Part shown: piece by piece, positions 1-7,843 of the stretch
Layout: every line of letters starts with the position of its first letter
Numbering within the stretch: position 1 is the first letter of the stretch
Source: Gammaproteobacteria bacterium
GTDB lineage: Bacteria; Pseudomonadota; Gammaproteobacteria; Steroidobacterales; Steroidobacteraceae
Length of the DNA: 64,000 nt
Reading direction: 5' to 3'
Assembly (NCBI GenBank): GCA_018970145.1
Contig: JAGWWY010000009.1
Span: 1-64,000 of the forward strand
Program-made: the position numbers and the translations under genes
Notes under the pieces: generated by a model
Database searches by the model: none
What the model saw: only the letters and a program-made list of their open reading frames with translations
What the model was told of the DNA's origin: nothing

Positions 1-2145
1 GCTGCGCTCGATAGCGCTGGCCGACGCGTCACGCTCACTTTTCGTGATGTATTCCCGAGCAGCACGCAATATCGCATCGAGTCGCAAGCGGCAGGCGCGA
101 GTTTCGTCTCGCGCGCAGTGATCGATGGCACAGGTGGTGCGGGGGCTACGCTGTCGTGGAGTGCTGACATCTCCGAATCGGCCACATTCCGGGTGATCGC
201 GCTGCGCGCCGGGCGCGCCGATGTGACGCTCAAAACCGCGCAGGGTGCGACGACGACCGCAGTGGCTGTCTCGACGGTGGCGCCTGCCATCGTCATTGAT
301 CGAAGCGAACCGCTCACCGGCACGGTGCGCCTCTCGATCGGCAACGGCGTGGCTTATCCGCTCGTCGAGTGGTTCATCAACCTCAATCGCCTCGGTAATG
401 TCGCCGGCACCGCCGGAAACCCGATCAACTGGAACACCGAGTCGATCGCAAGCGGAGAGCATTTGATCCTCGCACGCATCCAGACCGCGACCAACAGTTT
501 CGTCGAGGTGCGTCGGACGGTGCGTGTCGCGAATGTGTCTTTGACCGCGCGTCTCGAAGAGCCGACGGCGGGGGAGATCCAGATCATCGCTCGTGCGAGT
601 TCGACGGCGGGTATCGCGAGTGTCGAGGCCACTATCGATGGAACCTCGCTCGGCAAAGTGACCTCGCCCAATTGCGCGACCTGCGCCGTACCCTCTGAGT
701 CTTACCGCTGGATCCTCGACAAGGGTCGATATCCCTCGGGCAGCTATGCCATTCGGGTCACGGCCGTCGATCGCGAAGGCATCAGCAAGAGCGTCGATCT
801 GACGTTGCAGGTGCGCAATCCGCCGACGTTAACGCTCGATACACCGGGCGATTACGACATCGTGCACTCGCGACTCACAGTGCGCGGTCGAGTGGGCAGT
901 GATCGACCTGGCACGATCCGAACCGTGATCACGCTCGGCAGCGTCACGGTGCTCGACACCACGAGCGTGAACTTCGAAGCGGGCTTCGATCTCTCGGGCG
1001 TACCTGGTGGCGCTTATTCTTTGATCGCGCGCTCGACCGATAGCGCGGGGGTGCAGCAGAGCGTCTCGCGGCAGGTCATCGTCACCGAGAGTGCCGATCG
1101 GCTCTACACGCCGGTGTTGAGTTTGGGGGCGGGTGTGACCTTGCTCTATTCCGATGGCGCGCAGATTCTCTATCGCAATGCAGCGGGTGCTTATCTCTTG
1201 CAGGCGTTGAGTGGCGGTGCGCCCGTGACGCTCGCGGGTGCCGAGTCGGTCGAGTTTGCGACCGATTGGCAGATCGCCTCAGGCCGTGTCTATGCGCAAG
1301 GTCGCGCCGGCGATTGCACCACGCGCTGCATCTACGAGTGGGACAGCGCCGGCTCACGTCGCAACCTCTCGAGCGCCAATCCGTTCGGTAGTGTCTCGGG
1401 TACGCGCTGCTCCGATGAAGATCCGATCGTGCGTGGCAACATCGTGATGTGGGCGAACTGGCTCTGCGGCAAGGGCGCTTACACGCTGTTCGATCGCAGT
1501 TCGGGTTCGTATTCTAAGATCGATGCGCCCGCCAGCGCGAACTACATCGGCAACAACCAGTTCGACGTCAGCACGAGTGGCGGTTCCGCGGTCGCCTACA
1601 TCTGGGCGCAGATGGGCGGCGAGGGGATGAGCTCCACCTTCGATGTGTTTCGTCATACGGGCGGTGCGAGCACGCGCTTGAGTTCACCGGGCACGCGCAA
1701 TGTCTATCCGCGCACCAACGGCACGCGCGTCGTCTGGGAGCAATCACCTATCGGCGGTAATGCCGACGGTTCGGTCGCGCTTGTGAGCGCAGGGCCGCAG
1801 ACCATCGCCTCGAAGGTGACGCAATGGGCGCTCACGCCCCAAGTGCTTGCGTGGCGTGAGATCACCTCGGCGACTCCGGGTGACTTCGGCACCGTTCGAT
1901 ACGAGTATGGTTTGCGAGCCGAAACCAACGGCACTATCGCCACGATCTCGACGCGCTCGTCCGCAGCGCTGTATGCCGCCACTCGATCGTGGGTGCTCTT
2001 TGGTGAGGAGGGTAAGTTTTACCGTTTCGACGCTGCGCAAGGCACGCGCAGTCTTGTCATCGAGGCAGGCCCGCAGGGTCTTTGGGCCAATGATGGCGTC
2101 GTCGTGTTCTCGCTCGGTGGCGGGAAGATTTATCGGGTGCAGTGA
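1..2145 (+). CDS. Ig-like / beta-propeller protein, 3' part (5' end outside window)
   Basis: The reading frame is open from base 1, so the gene starts to the left and 714 residues are seen here. The first half has repeated beta-sandwich, Ig-like segments; one begins at about residue 275 with N-P-P-T-L-T-L-D. The second half has repeated short blades with V-V-W-E-Q, V-L-A-W-R-E and V-V-V-F-S type strands, as in TolB-like beta-propellers. Several Cys (C-A-T-C, C-T-T-R-C) could form disulfides, in keeping with a secreted or surface location. It ends about 70 bases before a lipoprotein gene on the same strand. I do not recognise a specific family; an extracellular binding or adhesion role is inference from domain style. 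Confidence 0.75.
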   Translation, partial: AALDSAGRRVTLTFRDVFPSSTQYRIESQAAGASFVSRAVIDGTGGAGATLSWSADISESATFRVIALRAGRADVTLKTAQGATTTAVAVSTVAPAIVIDRSEPLTGTVRLSIGNGVAYPLVEWFINLNRLGNVAGTAGNPINWNTESIASGEHLILARIQTATNSFVEVRRTVRVANVSLTARLEEPTAGEIQIIARASSTAGIASVEATIDGTSLGKVTSPNCATCAVPSESYRWILDKGRYPSGSYAIRVTAVDREGISKSVDLTLQVRNPPTLTLDTPGDYDIVHSRLTVRGRVGSDRPGTIRTVITLGSVTVLDTTSVNFEAGFDLSGVPGGAYSLIARSTDSAGVQQSVSRQVIVTESADRLYTPVLSLGAGVTLLYSDGAQILYRNAAGAYLLQALSGGAPVTLAGAESVEFATDWQIASGRVYAQGRAGDCTTRCIYEWDSAGSRRNLSSANPFGSVSGTRCSDEDPIVRGNIVMWANWLCGKGAYTLFDRSSGSYSKIDAPASANYIGNNQFDVSTSGGSAVAYIWAQMGGEGMSSTFDVFRHTGGASTRLSSPGTRNVYPRTNGTRVVWEQSPIGGNADGSVALVSAGPQTIASKVTQWALTPQVLAWREITSATPGDFGTVRYEYGLRAETNGTIATISTRSSAALYAATRSWVLFGEEGKFYRFDAAQGTRSLVIEAGPQGLWANDGVVVFSLGGGKIYRVQ

Positions 2146-2217
2146 GTCAAATTACGGCGGATCAATTCTTGACCTCGCCCCATGTTTTTATCTCCCCATT
2201 CAAAAAGGGAGACACCC

Positions 2218-2622
2218 ATGAATTCGAAGACCGGTTTGGTTTTATTTGTTGCCGCCATGTCGCTTGCGCAGGGCTGTGCAACCATCACTCGCGGGACGAC
2301 CGAAGTGCTCGTCATCGAAACAACGCCGTCGGGTGCCGACGTGAGTCTGAGTAACGGCCTGCGCTGTTTCACGCCCTGCGCGCTCGAAGTGAAGCGAAAA
2401 TCCAATCTGGTCGTGGACATCACCAAGTCGGGCTTCGACCCGGTGCGGCTCAACGTGCTCTCGGAAGTTGCCGGGGCGGGCGCCGCCGGCATGGCGGGTA
2501 ATGTGATCTTGGGTGGTGTGATCGGCGCCGGGGTCGATGCCGCCACAGGTGCGACCAAGCGTCTCGTTCCAAATCCGGTTCGGGTCACGCTGAACCCGGT
2601 GGCTCCAAAAAGCGGGGAGTGA
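2218..2622 (+). CDS. Small lipoprotein with PEGA-like domain
   Basis: 134 residues. I start at the ATG at 2218 because GGGAGA lies just upstream; a longer frame from 2182 would hide the signal peptide. Residues 1-19 form a hydrophobic signal ending A-Q-G, with Cys20 as the probable lipidation site, although the lipobox lacks the usual Leu at -3. The stretch E-T-T-P-S-G-A-D-V-S-L-S and the following short beta strands resemble PEGA carbohydrate/peptidoglycan-linked domains. A Gly/Ala-rich segment near residues 85-110 looks like a short membrane or glycine-zipper helix. Its role is unknown; an outer-membrane lipoprotein is the best supported statement. Confidence 0.75.
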   Translation: MNSKTGLVLFVAAMSLAQGCATITRGTTEVLVIETTPSGADVSLSNGLRCFTPCALEVKRKSNLVVDITKSGFDPVRLNVLSEVAGAGAAGMAGNVILGGVIGAGVDAATGATKRLVPNPVRVTLNPVAPKSGE

Positions 2623-2727
2623 GTCGATCGCGGTAACTGCCTTTTAGCGGGTCAATCGGCGTATTTCGAGGCGTGCCTTGATGATGGCCTCATAGGGAGA
2701 CTTTCAAAAGTTTCCTCGGAGGTTGCC

Positions 2728-3123
2728 ATGGCATATGCTATTTCCTTGTACGACGCGCTGGTGAGTATCAACGTTCCGAAGCCGCAGGCGCTTGCGGTGG
2801 TGGAGTCGCTGGAACAAACGATGACGTCCGAGCTGACAACCAAGACAGACCTGCAGCAACTTCGCGATCACACCGATCGCGAGTTCGTCGCGGTGCGAGC
2901 GGATATCCAGCAGCTGCGGGCCGATATGAATCGCGAGTTCGCCGCAGTTCGGGCGGAGATGGCTCGAGGTTTCGAGGAGCAGACGCAGGGACGAGCGGCA
3001 GATGTCGCGTTACTGCGCTCGGAGATGAACGTGGCCATCAGTCGGGCCTCGATGCGCTCGACGCTTTTTATGATGGGGTGGACTTCACTGCTCTTCGCGG
3101 CGATACAATTCCTCGGGTCCTGA
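2728..3123 (+). CDS. DUF1640-like coiled-coil membrane protein
   Basis: 131 residues, preceded by a good GGAGG site ending about 7 bases before the ATG. Residues 1-35 are a helical head, followed by a long heptad-rich coiled coil (about 36-100) with repeated Q-Q-L-R-x-D and E-F-A-A-V-R-A-E units. A C-terminal hydrophobic helix (about 109-129) probably anchors it in the membrane. This head/coiled-coil/TM-tail plan matches the DUF1640 (CCDC90-like) family, whose bacterial members have no firm function. It stands alone between two lipoprotein genes. Confidence 0.75.
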   Translation: MAYAISLYDALVSINVPKPQALAVVESLEQTMTSELTTKTDLQQLRDHTDREFVAVRADIQQLRADMNREFAAVRAEMARGFEEQTQGRAADVALLRSEMNVAISRASMRSTLFMMGWTSLLFAAIQFLGS

Positions 3124-3178
3124 TCGGGATCGATTTTGGGGCTCATTTATTGAGCCACCGATTCCGCATAATGGCGAC

Positions 3179-3493
3179 ATGACAGCACCCAAACTCATCG
3201 TCGCCATCCGAGCTTTGTCGCTTTGCTTGGCCGTCGCGCTCACGGGATGCTCGCTGACGGCAGACGATGGGTATCTGGCCCCGCCTGATATCGCCGCGTT
3301 CGACCGCAGCACTGCTTTGCAATGGGCTCATCGTGAGCTTGGCGCGGCCACCTACCAACAGCTCACGCAAGATACCGAGTGCCGCGAATTTTGCGATGTT
3401 TTCCAACGCGGTTTCGAGCAGGCGCGGCACTCGCGCATCGTGCTGCCCGCCTTGGTTGATCGCTACCGCGAGGCGGAGCGGGTGAGTTCCTGA
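3179..3493 (+). CDS. Small putative lipoprotein, unknown function
   Basis: 104 residues. The N-terminus is a typical lipoprotein signal with a clean lipobox L-T-G-C, placing the modified Cys at residue 24. The mature part is short and charged, with two Cys (E-C-R-E-F-C) that may pair. No family is recognised. Its stop overlaps the start of the next gene by one base (TGATG), so translation of the nuclease-like gene is probably coupled to it. Confidence 0.65.
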   Translation: MTAPKLIVAIRALSLCLAVALTGCSLTADDGYLAPPDIAAFDRSTALQWAHRELGAATYQQLTQDTECREFCDVFQRGFEQARHSRIVLPALVDRYREAERVSS

Positions 3494-4212
3494 TGTCTAT
3501 GACCGATTTCAAACTCTCCCGAACCGGGCTGGAAGATTTCATCAAATGCCCACGCTGCTTCAAGTTGCAGCGCGGGATGGGGCTCAAGGGCCTGCGGATG
3601 GTGCCGCTGACGCTGGCGGTTGCCACCGATGCGCTGCTCAAGAACGAGTTCGACCTCGTGCGCGAAAGCGGTGACTCCCATCCGCTTTGGGAGCGCGAGG
3701 GACTCGATGTGCGTGGCTTTGCGCATCCGGATCTCGAACTTTGGCGCAACAACTTCAAAGGCATCCGAGTGCTCCACGAACCTAGCGGCTGCACGGTGTA
3801 TGGCGCGGTCGATGACGTGTGGCAACACCGCCAAACCGATCACCTGCACATCGTCGATTACAAATCGACCTCCAAACAGGGTACGCCCGATCTCGAAAGC
3901 GGCTTTGGTGCGGGCTACAAGCGCCAGATGGAGATCTATCAATGGCTCTTCCGTCAGGCGGGGTTCGAGGTCAGCCCTATCGGCTATTTCCTCTACGTAA
4001 ATGGCAGCAAAGAAGGGCGGTTTTATGAATCAGGACTCCGCGGCACAATGCAGTTCGAGACCACCGTGCTCGCGCACGAGGGCGACGATAGTTGGGTTGA
4101 GGAGACGATCATCCGAGCCGTTGCTTGCCTCAAAGACGAGAGCCTGCCGGTTAGCGATCCGAGCTGCGACACCTGTCGTTATGTGGCCGAGAGATCGGCA
4201 TTGACGATGTGA
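3493..4212 (+). CDS. PD-(D/E)XK nuclease superfamily protein with two CxxC pairs
   Basis: 239 residues. The RecB-like catalytic core is visible: G-A-V-D-D at 104-108 supplies the metal-binding Asp, V-D-Y-K-S at 121-125 gives the (D/E)-x-K element, and Q145 followed by Y149 fits the helix motif after it. Cys19/Cys22 near the N-terminus and Cys225/Cys228 near the C-terminus could clamp a zinc or an iron-sulfur cluster, as in Cas4/AddB-like nucleases, although those usually have a 1+3 spacing. It is seven bases ahead of a WYL regulator, so the two are likely co-expressed. A role in DNA processing or defence is inference. Confidence 0.75.
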   Translation: MSMTDFKLSRTGLEDFIKCPRCFKLQRGMGLKGLRMVPLTLAVATDALLKNEFDLVRESGDSHPLWEREGLDVRGFAHPDLELWRNNFKGIRVLHEPSGCTVYGAVDDVWQHRQTDHLHIVDYKSTSKQGTPDLESGFGAGYKRQMEIYQWLFRQAGFEVSPIGYFLYVNGSKEGRFYESGLRGTMQFETTVLAHEGDDSWVEETIIRAVACLKDESLPVSDPSCDTCRYVAERSALTM

Positions 4213-4219
4213 GGGACTG

Positions 4220-5197
4220 ATGGCGCGCTTCGAGAAACTGCAGGATCTCTTCGGTATCTTCTGCCGTACGCGCGAGACCCGTTCGCTCGTTTCGCTGTGC
4301 GATGAAATGAACGCCTCACAGGCTACGGTGAAGCGCCTGATCAGCTTCTTGCGTGATCAGCGCGGCGTCGATATCCGCTATGACCGGGAGCAGGGTGGCT
4401 ATCGCCTCGAGCGTAGTCCCGACGATCCGAATGCCGCAGTTCTGCTCGGCCTCACCGGTCGCGAGATCTCAGCACTGCTCGAAGCCGAAGCCTTGCTCGA
4501 GCAGATTCCGCCAGGCTTCGTGCGCGATGAGACGGAGGTCGCGCGCTCGCGTCTCGGCAAGGTGCGAAGGCAAGCCTTCGGTAAAGGCGATCTCAAAGAT
4601 CGCGTTCGTCTGCGGATGTCGCAACTGCGCAGCACGAGCGCCGATGCCTTTGCGACGGTGCTCGCGGCGCTGCGGTCGCGTCGACGTGTCGAGTTCGTAT
4701 ATCGCAGTCGAAGTCGTGACGAGGAGAAATCGCGTAGCGCCTCACCGCTGCGGCTCACCTTCTATCGCAGCAACTGGTATCTCGCCGCGTGGTGTCACGA
4801 GCGCGAAGAGCTGCGCGTGTTCTCGGTCGATCGTATCGCGAAGCCGCGTTGTCTCGCCGAGACCGTCTATGACCCGCCGGCTGAACATGTATCGGCCGAA
4901 CTCGATTCGAGTTACGGCATCTTCACTGGCAAGGCCGATAAGGTCGCGGTGCTGCGCTTCAACGAACTCGCCGCGCGGTGGGTCGCTGAAGAGGAGTGGC
5001 ATCCTGGAGTTCGCAGTGAGCCGCAAAGCGATGGTGGGGTGATTCTGCGCATCCCCTATAAACACGAGACCGAACTCGTCATGGATATCTTGCGTCACGG
5101 GCCCAACGTCGAGGTGCTCGGGCCGATCTCGCTGCGTCATTCAGTGTGTGACGCGCTCACCATGGCCGCTGCTCGATACGCTGAACCAAAACGTTGA
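4220..5197 (+). CDS. WYL-domain transcriptional regulator
   Basis: 325 residues. The N-terminal winged helix-turn-helix covers about residues 5-65 (A-S-Q-A-T-V-K-R-L-I recognition region). The middle WYL domain (about 145-240) contains the signature S-N-W-Y-L-A-A-W and the usual R-x-F-S-V-D-R-I strand. The C-terminal part is the WCX extension. WYL proteins usually sense nucleic-acid or nucleotide ligands and control DNA-damage, defence or metabolic genes. Its closest partner is the PD-(D/E)XK gene just upstream. It converges on the peptidase gene with a 24-base gap. Confidence 0.9.
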   Translation: MARFEKLQDLFGIFCRTRETRSLVSLCDEMNASQATVKRLISFLRDQRGVDIRYDREQGGYRLERSPDDPNAAVLLGLTGREISALLEAEALLEQIPPGFVRDETEVARSRLGKVRRQAFGKGDLKDRVRLRMSQLRSTSADAFATVLAALRSRRRVEFVYRSRSRDEEKSRSASPLRLTFYRSNWYLAAWCHEREELRVFSVDRIAKPRCLAETVYDPPAEHVSAELDSSYGIFTGKADKVAVLRFNELAARWVAEEEWHPGVRSEPQSDGGVILRIPYKHETELVMDILRHGPNVEVLGPISLRHSVCDALTMAAARYAEPKR

Positions 5198-5221
5198 AGC
5201 CGCGCCATCGCGCGTAACGCT

Positions 5222-6637
5222 TTAGCGCCCTGCGAGAGAGCGGACGATTCGGTACCAGTGCTCGAGGCCCTCATAGAACGACTCGACCGGGATGCGCTCG
5301 TCGAGGCCATGGGCGAACTGGTCTTCGGCGCGGATGAAGGTTTCACTGATGCCGTAGGTTGGGATGCCAGCAGCGCGGTAGAAGAGTCCGTCCGTCGCGC
5401 CCGACTCCTGGATCGGAATGATCGGGATCCCGGGATAGCGTGCATGCACCGCCGCGGTCACGGCCTGGATCACATCTTCGCGTAGCGGCGAGGCTTCGCT
5501 GTAATGCGGTTCGTCGATGCTGACAACCTCGATCGACTCGCCGACGATACTCTGTAGTTCGCGGCGGATTCTCTCGGGCGTGACACCCGGAAAAATACGA
5601 CAGTTCACGGTGGCACTGGCTTGTTGCGGTAGCGCGTTCTCGGCATGGCCTGCGCGCAGCATGGTAGCGACACAGGTCGTACGCGTAGCGCCGAGATACA
5701 CCGGGTGCTTCCAAAGCTCATCAGCCGCCGCAGCATCCTCAGGGTTGGCGCCGAACGCACGCATGGCAGCGCCGAGCGCTCCGTCGGTGATCTCGCCCGT
5801 CGCTTTGAAAAAAGCCAGCGTGGTGTCGGACCATTGGACGGGGAACCGATGGCGTTGGATTTTGCCGAGCGCAGCGGCAAGCTCGTAGATCGCGTTGTCC
5901 TCGCGCGGTTGTGAGCTATGACCGCCGGGGTTGTAGGCGCTGACCTTGTAGCTGGCGTAGGTTTTTTCAGCGGTCTGTATGTTGTACGAGCGAGCACGCC
6001 CCGTCGGATCGAGGGTACCACCGCCCGCATCGGTGTTGAGCGCGTATTCGGCATCCACCCAGTCGCGATGTTCGCTCAACAACTTCATCGTCGTAGCGCC
6101 GGTTGTTTCCTCGTCGCCGCTCAGCACCAGCACGAGATCTCGTGTGGGTACGAAGTTCTCGCGTTTCAGTCGCAGGAACAAAGATACCAGCGTCGCGACG
6201 CCGTTCTTCACATCGAGCGCACCACGACCATAGAAATAGCCGTTGGCCTCCTGTAGCTCGAACGGATCTCGCTTCCAATGTTCTTTCAGGGCGGGAACCA
6301 CATCGAGATGAGAGAGCAGCAGGATCGGCTTTTTCGCCGCGCCGGTGGTACTCAGAGCGGCGCGATATCGAACGGCGAGAAAAGCGGTCTCTTCATGCCG
6401 GCCGAGCAGGATGTCTTTGTCGGGGAAGCCCGCCGCCTTCAGTCGATCGGCCAAATATTGTGCGAGTTCGGGTGTTTCGTAGCCGGGCGGAACGCTCTTG
6501 AACGCCATCACCCGCGCCAATAGTGCGCGGGCTTCGAGTTGCTCGGGTGTTCGGCTCGCCGTCAGTACATCGGCCGCATGAGAGGCCGAGGACACGATGA
6601 CGAGAAGCAGGGCGCCGACGAGTGAGGCGCTGCGCAT
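5222..6637 (-). CDS. Secreted M20 family metallopeptidase
   Basis: 471 residues with a cleavable signal peptide (cleavage after A-S-H-A, about residue 21). The two-zinc M20 site is intact: H110-x-D112 in S-H-L-D-V-V-P, bridging D142 in G-R-G-A-L-D-V-K, and the general base/ligand pair E176-E177 in G-D-E-E-T-T-G. This is the layout of periplasmic ArgE/DapE/CPG2-like exopeptidases. Its start codon overlaps the stop of the VOC gene by one base (TAATG), so the two are co-translated. The substrate, probably a peptide or N-acyl amino acid, cannot be told from sequence. Confidence 0.9.
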   Translation of the reverse strand: MRSASLVGALLLVIVSSASHAADVLTASRTPEQLEARALLARVMAFKSVPPGYETPELAQYLADRLKAAGFPDKDILLGRHEETAFLAVRYRAALSTTGAAKKPILLLSHLDVVPALKEHWKRDPFELQEANGYFYGRGALDVKNGVATLVSLFLRLKRENFVPTRDLVLVLSGDEETTGATTMKLLSEHRDWVDAEYALNTDAGGGTLDPTGRARSYNIQTAEKTYASYKVSAYNPGGHSSQPREDNAIYELAAALGKIQRHRFPVQWSDTTLAFFKATGEITDGALGAAMRAFGANPEDAAAADELWKHPVYLGATRTTCVATMLRAGHAENALPQQASATVNCRIFPGVTPERIRRELQSIVGESIEVVSIDEPHYSEASPLREDVIQAVTAAVHARYPGIPIIPIQESGATDGLFYRAAGIPTYGISETFIRAEDQFAHGLDERIPVESFYEGLEHWYRIVRSLAGR

Positions 6638-7029
6638 TACTTCATCCGATGCAGCGCGCAGAGCTTGTTGCCGTCAGGGTCTCGTACGTAAGCAAGATAG
6701 ATAGAGCCGATGCTGCCGGTGCGCACGCCCGGCGGATCCTCGATCGACGTTCCCCCGTTAGCCACCGCGATATCGTGAAACTGCTTCGCTTGTTCGGGTG
6801 AGTCGCACTTGAAGCCGATGGTGCTGCCGTTGGCGGCGGTAGCGGGCTCGCCATTGATAGGCTCGCTGACGCAGAACATGTTTCCGCCCGCTTGATAGAA
6901 GAGCCGCATATGACCGGTCGGTGCCTGGTTACGTGTCGCGGGTTTGGCGCCGAAGACGGCGAGCACGGCATCGTAAAAACGTTGCGAGCGATCGATGTCG
7001 TTGGATCCGATCATGATGTGGCTGAACAT
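6637..7029 (-). CDS. VOC (glyoxalase/dioxygenase) superfamily protein
   Basis: 130 residues, a single VOC unit pair. It opens M-F-S-H-I-M-I-G-S-N-D-I, the typical first strand with a metal-ligand His, and contains R-F-Y-D-A-V-L and the closing D-P-D-G-N-K-L strand. AGGAG sits 7 bases before the ATG. It is coupled to the downstream M20 peptidase gene. Members of this PhnB-like group include resistance proteins and isomerases; the exact reaction is unknown. Confidence 0.85.
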   Translation of the reverse strand: MFSHIMIGSNDIDRSQRFYDAVLAVFGAKPATRNQAPTGHMRLFYQAGGNMFCVSEPINGEPATAANGSTIGFKCDSPEQAKQFHDIAVANGGTSIEDPPGVRTGSIGSIYLAYVRDPDGNKLCALHRMK

Positions 7030-7047
7030 GAGGTCGCTCCTAGGTAT

Positions 7048-7359
7048 TTATCGGGGGTAGGTTTCAGAAGACTGCGGCCACGGCGTGATTTTTTGCAAAA
7101 TCTTGCTGAGTTTACGCGCGGCGATTTCCGTATCGTGTGCGACCTGCGCGCGCAACCAATAGCCATCAGAAAGGCCGAGGAAACGACACAGTCGAAGATC
7201 GGTATCGGCAGTAATCGCTCGTTTGCCCGCGACGATTTCGCTGATGCGCTGCGGTGGGACACCGATCTCGCGAGCAAGTCGATATTGGCTGATTCCCATA
7301 GGAACCAGGAACTCCTCATGGAGTAACTCACCTGGTGTAACCGGAGGCAAGGCGCGCAT
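7048..7359 (-). CDS. higA: HigA-type antitoxin
   Basis: 103 residues. I take the ATG at 7359 (M-R-A-L-P-P-V-T-P-G-E), because HigA proteins start with this P-x-H/T-P-G-E-x-L segment; a longer in-frame opening would run back through the toxin gene. The helix-turn-helix is at about residues 28-60 (Q-Y-R-L-A-R-E-I-G-V and R-I-S-E-I-V-A-G-K-R). It lies 16 bases after the end of the toxin reading frame, the usual higBA order. It is intact while the toxin is interrupted, so it may now act only as a repressor. Confidence 0.88.
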   Translation of the reverse strand: MRALPPVTPGELLHEEFLVPMGISQYRLAREIGVPPQRISEIVAGKRAITADTDLRLCRFLGLSDGYWLRAQVAHDTEIAARKLSKILQKITPWPQSSETYPR

Positions 7360-7375
7360 CTGTGAAACCCGTTTT

Positions 7376-7654
7376 TTAGTGGTAATCGACAATCTCGACC
7401 TCTTCGGCACCACCATCGCGCCAGCGGAAACAAATCCGCCATTGGTCATTGACTCGAATGCTGAAGGTGCCGCTCCGAGAGCCGTGCAGTCCTTCAAGTC
7501 GGTTGCCCGGTGGTACGCGAAGATCAATCAGCCGCTCAGCAATCTCAAGCTATCTTAGCTTTCGACGAGCTATCCGATCGATCCGTGCAAAGCGCGAAAC
7601 AGGCATCCCACGGGCTAGTGCTTCCGTGTCCTTACAACGAAACGATCGAATCAT
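7376..7654 (-). pseudogene. higB: HigB/RelE-family toxin with an in-frame amber stop
   Basis: Read from the ATG at 7654, the frame gives a RelE/ParE-like toxin: N-terminus M-I-R-S-F-R-C-K-D-T-E and C-terminus ending V-E-I-V-D-Y-H, with P-P-G-N-R-L-E-G-L and N-D-Q-W-R-I-C-F in between. The total is 92 codons, normal for the family, with no frameshift. Codon 35 (bases 7552-7550) is TAG, directly after R-R-K-L-R and before L-E-I-A-E-R-L. From the relatives I know, Gln is expected there, so one C-to-T change (CAG to TAG) explains it. Only a 34-residue fragment can be made unless the stop is read through. Sequencing error cannot be excluded. Confidence 0.82.
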
Positions 7655-7655
7655 G

Positions 7656-7685
7656 AGTATTCACGCGCGACGTGATGGCTGTCAA
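7656..7685 (-). promoter_or_regulatory. Candidate sigma-70 promoter of higBA
   Basis: On the minus strand a perfect TTGACA (7685-7680) is followed after 18 bases by AATACT (7661-7656). The expected transcription start falls at or just inside the higB start codon, so mRNA would be leaderless for higB or would skip its start. Only the -35 box is strong, so this is tentative. Confidence 0.3.
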
Positions 7686-7743
7686 GATCCAAGACAGATT
7701 GGTTGGATATGGACGTTTTACTGCAGCGCGGAACTGATGAAAA

Positions 7744-7769
7744 CGTGAGTTTTGCTGTGCAAACTCACG
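7744..7769 (-). terminator. Perfect 9-bp inverted repeat after TonB receptor gene
   Basis: CGTGAGTTT (7744-7752) and AAACTCACG (7761-7769) pair perfectly around an 8-base loop. It lies about 75 bases past the stop of the receptor gene and ahead of higBA. There is no clear T-run on the minus strand, so it may help stop or stabilise the receptor mRNA, or serve as a binding site. Confidence 0.4.
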
Positions 7770-7783
7770 AATGGCTAGGAGGT

Positions 7784-7828
7784 TGACGCTGAGTGGGCCA
7801 TTGTCGATGCAGTGTCCACTCAGCGTCA
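7784..7828 (-). terminator. Perfect 13-bp inverted repeat just after TonB receptor gene
   Basis: TGACGCTGAGTGG (7784-7796) and CCACTCAGCGTCA (7816-7828) pair perfectly with a 19-base loop, starting 16 bases after the receptor stop. It lacks a terminal T-run, so it is either a stabilising 3' hairpin or a terminator of unusual form. With the hairpin at 7744 it makes a tandem pair. I see nothing else in the 189 bases between the two genes except the higBA promoter candidate. Confidence 0.5.
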
Positions 7829-7843
7829 GGGCTTGATCGGCTC

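Noticed and set aside
2696-2715. Near palindrome GGAGACTTT-CA-AAAGTTTCC
   Set aside because: One mismatch and a two-base centre; too short and isolated to call an operator, although it lies just before the DUF1640-like gene.
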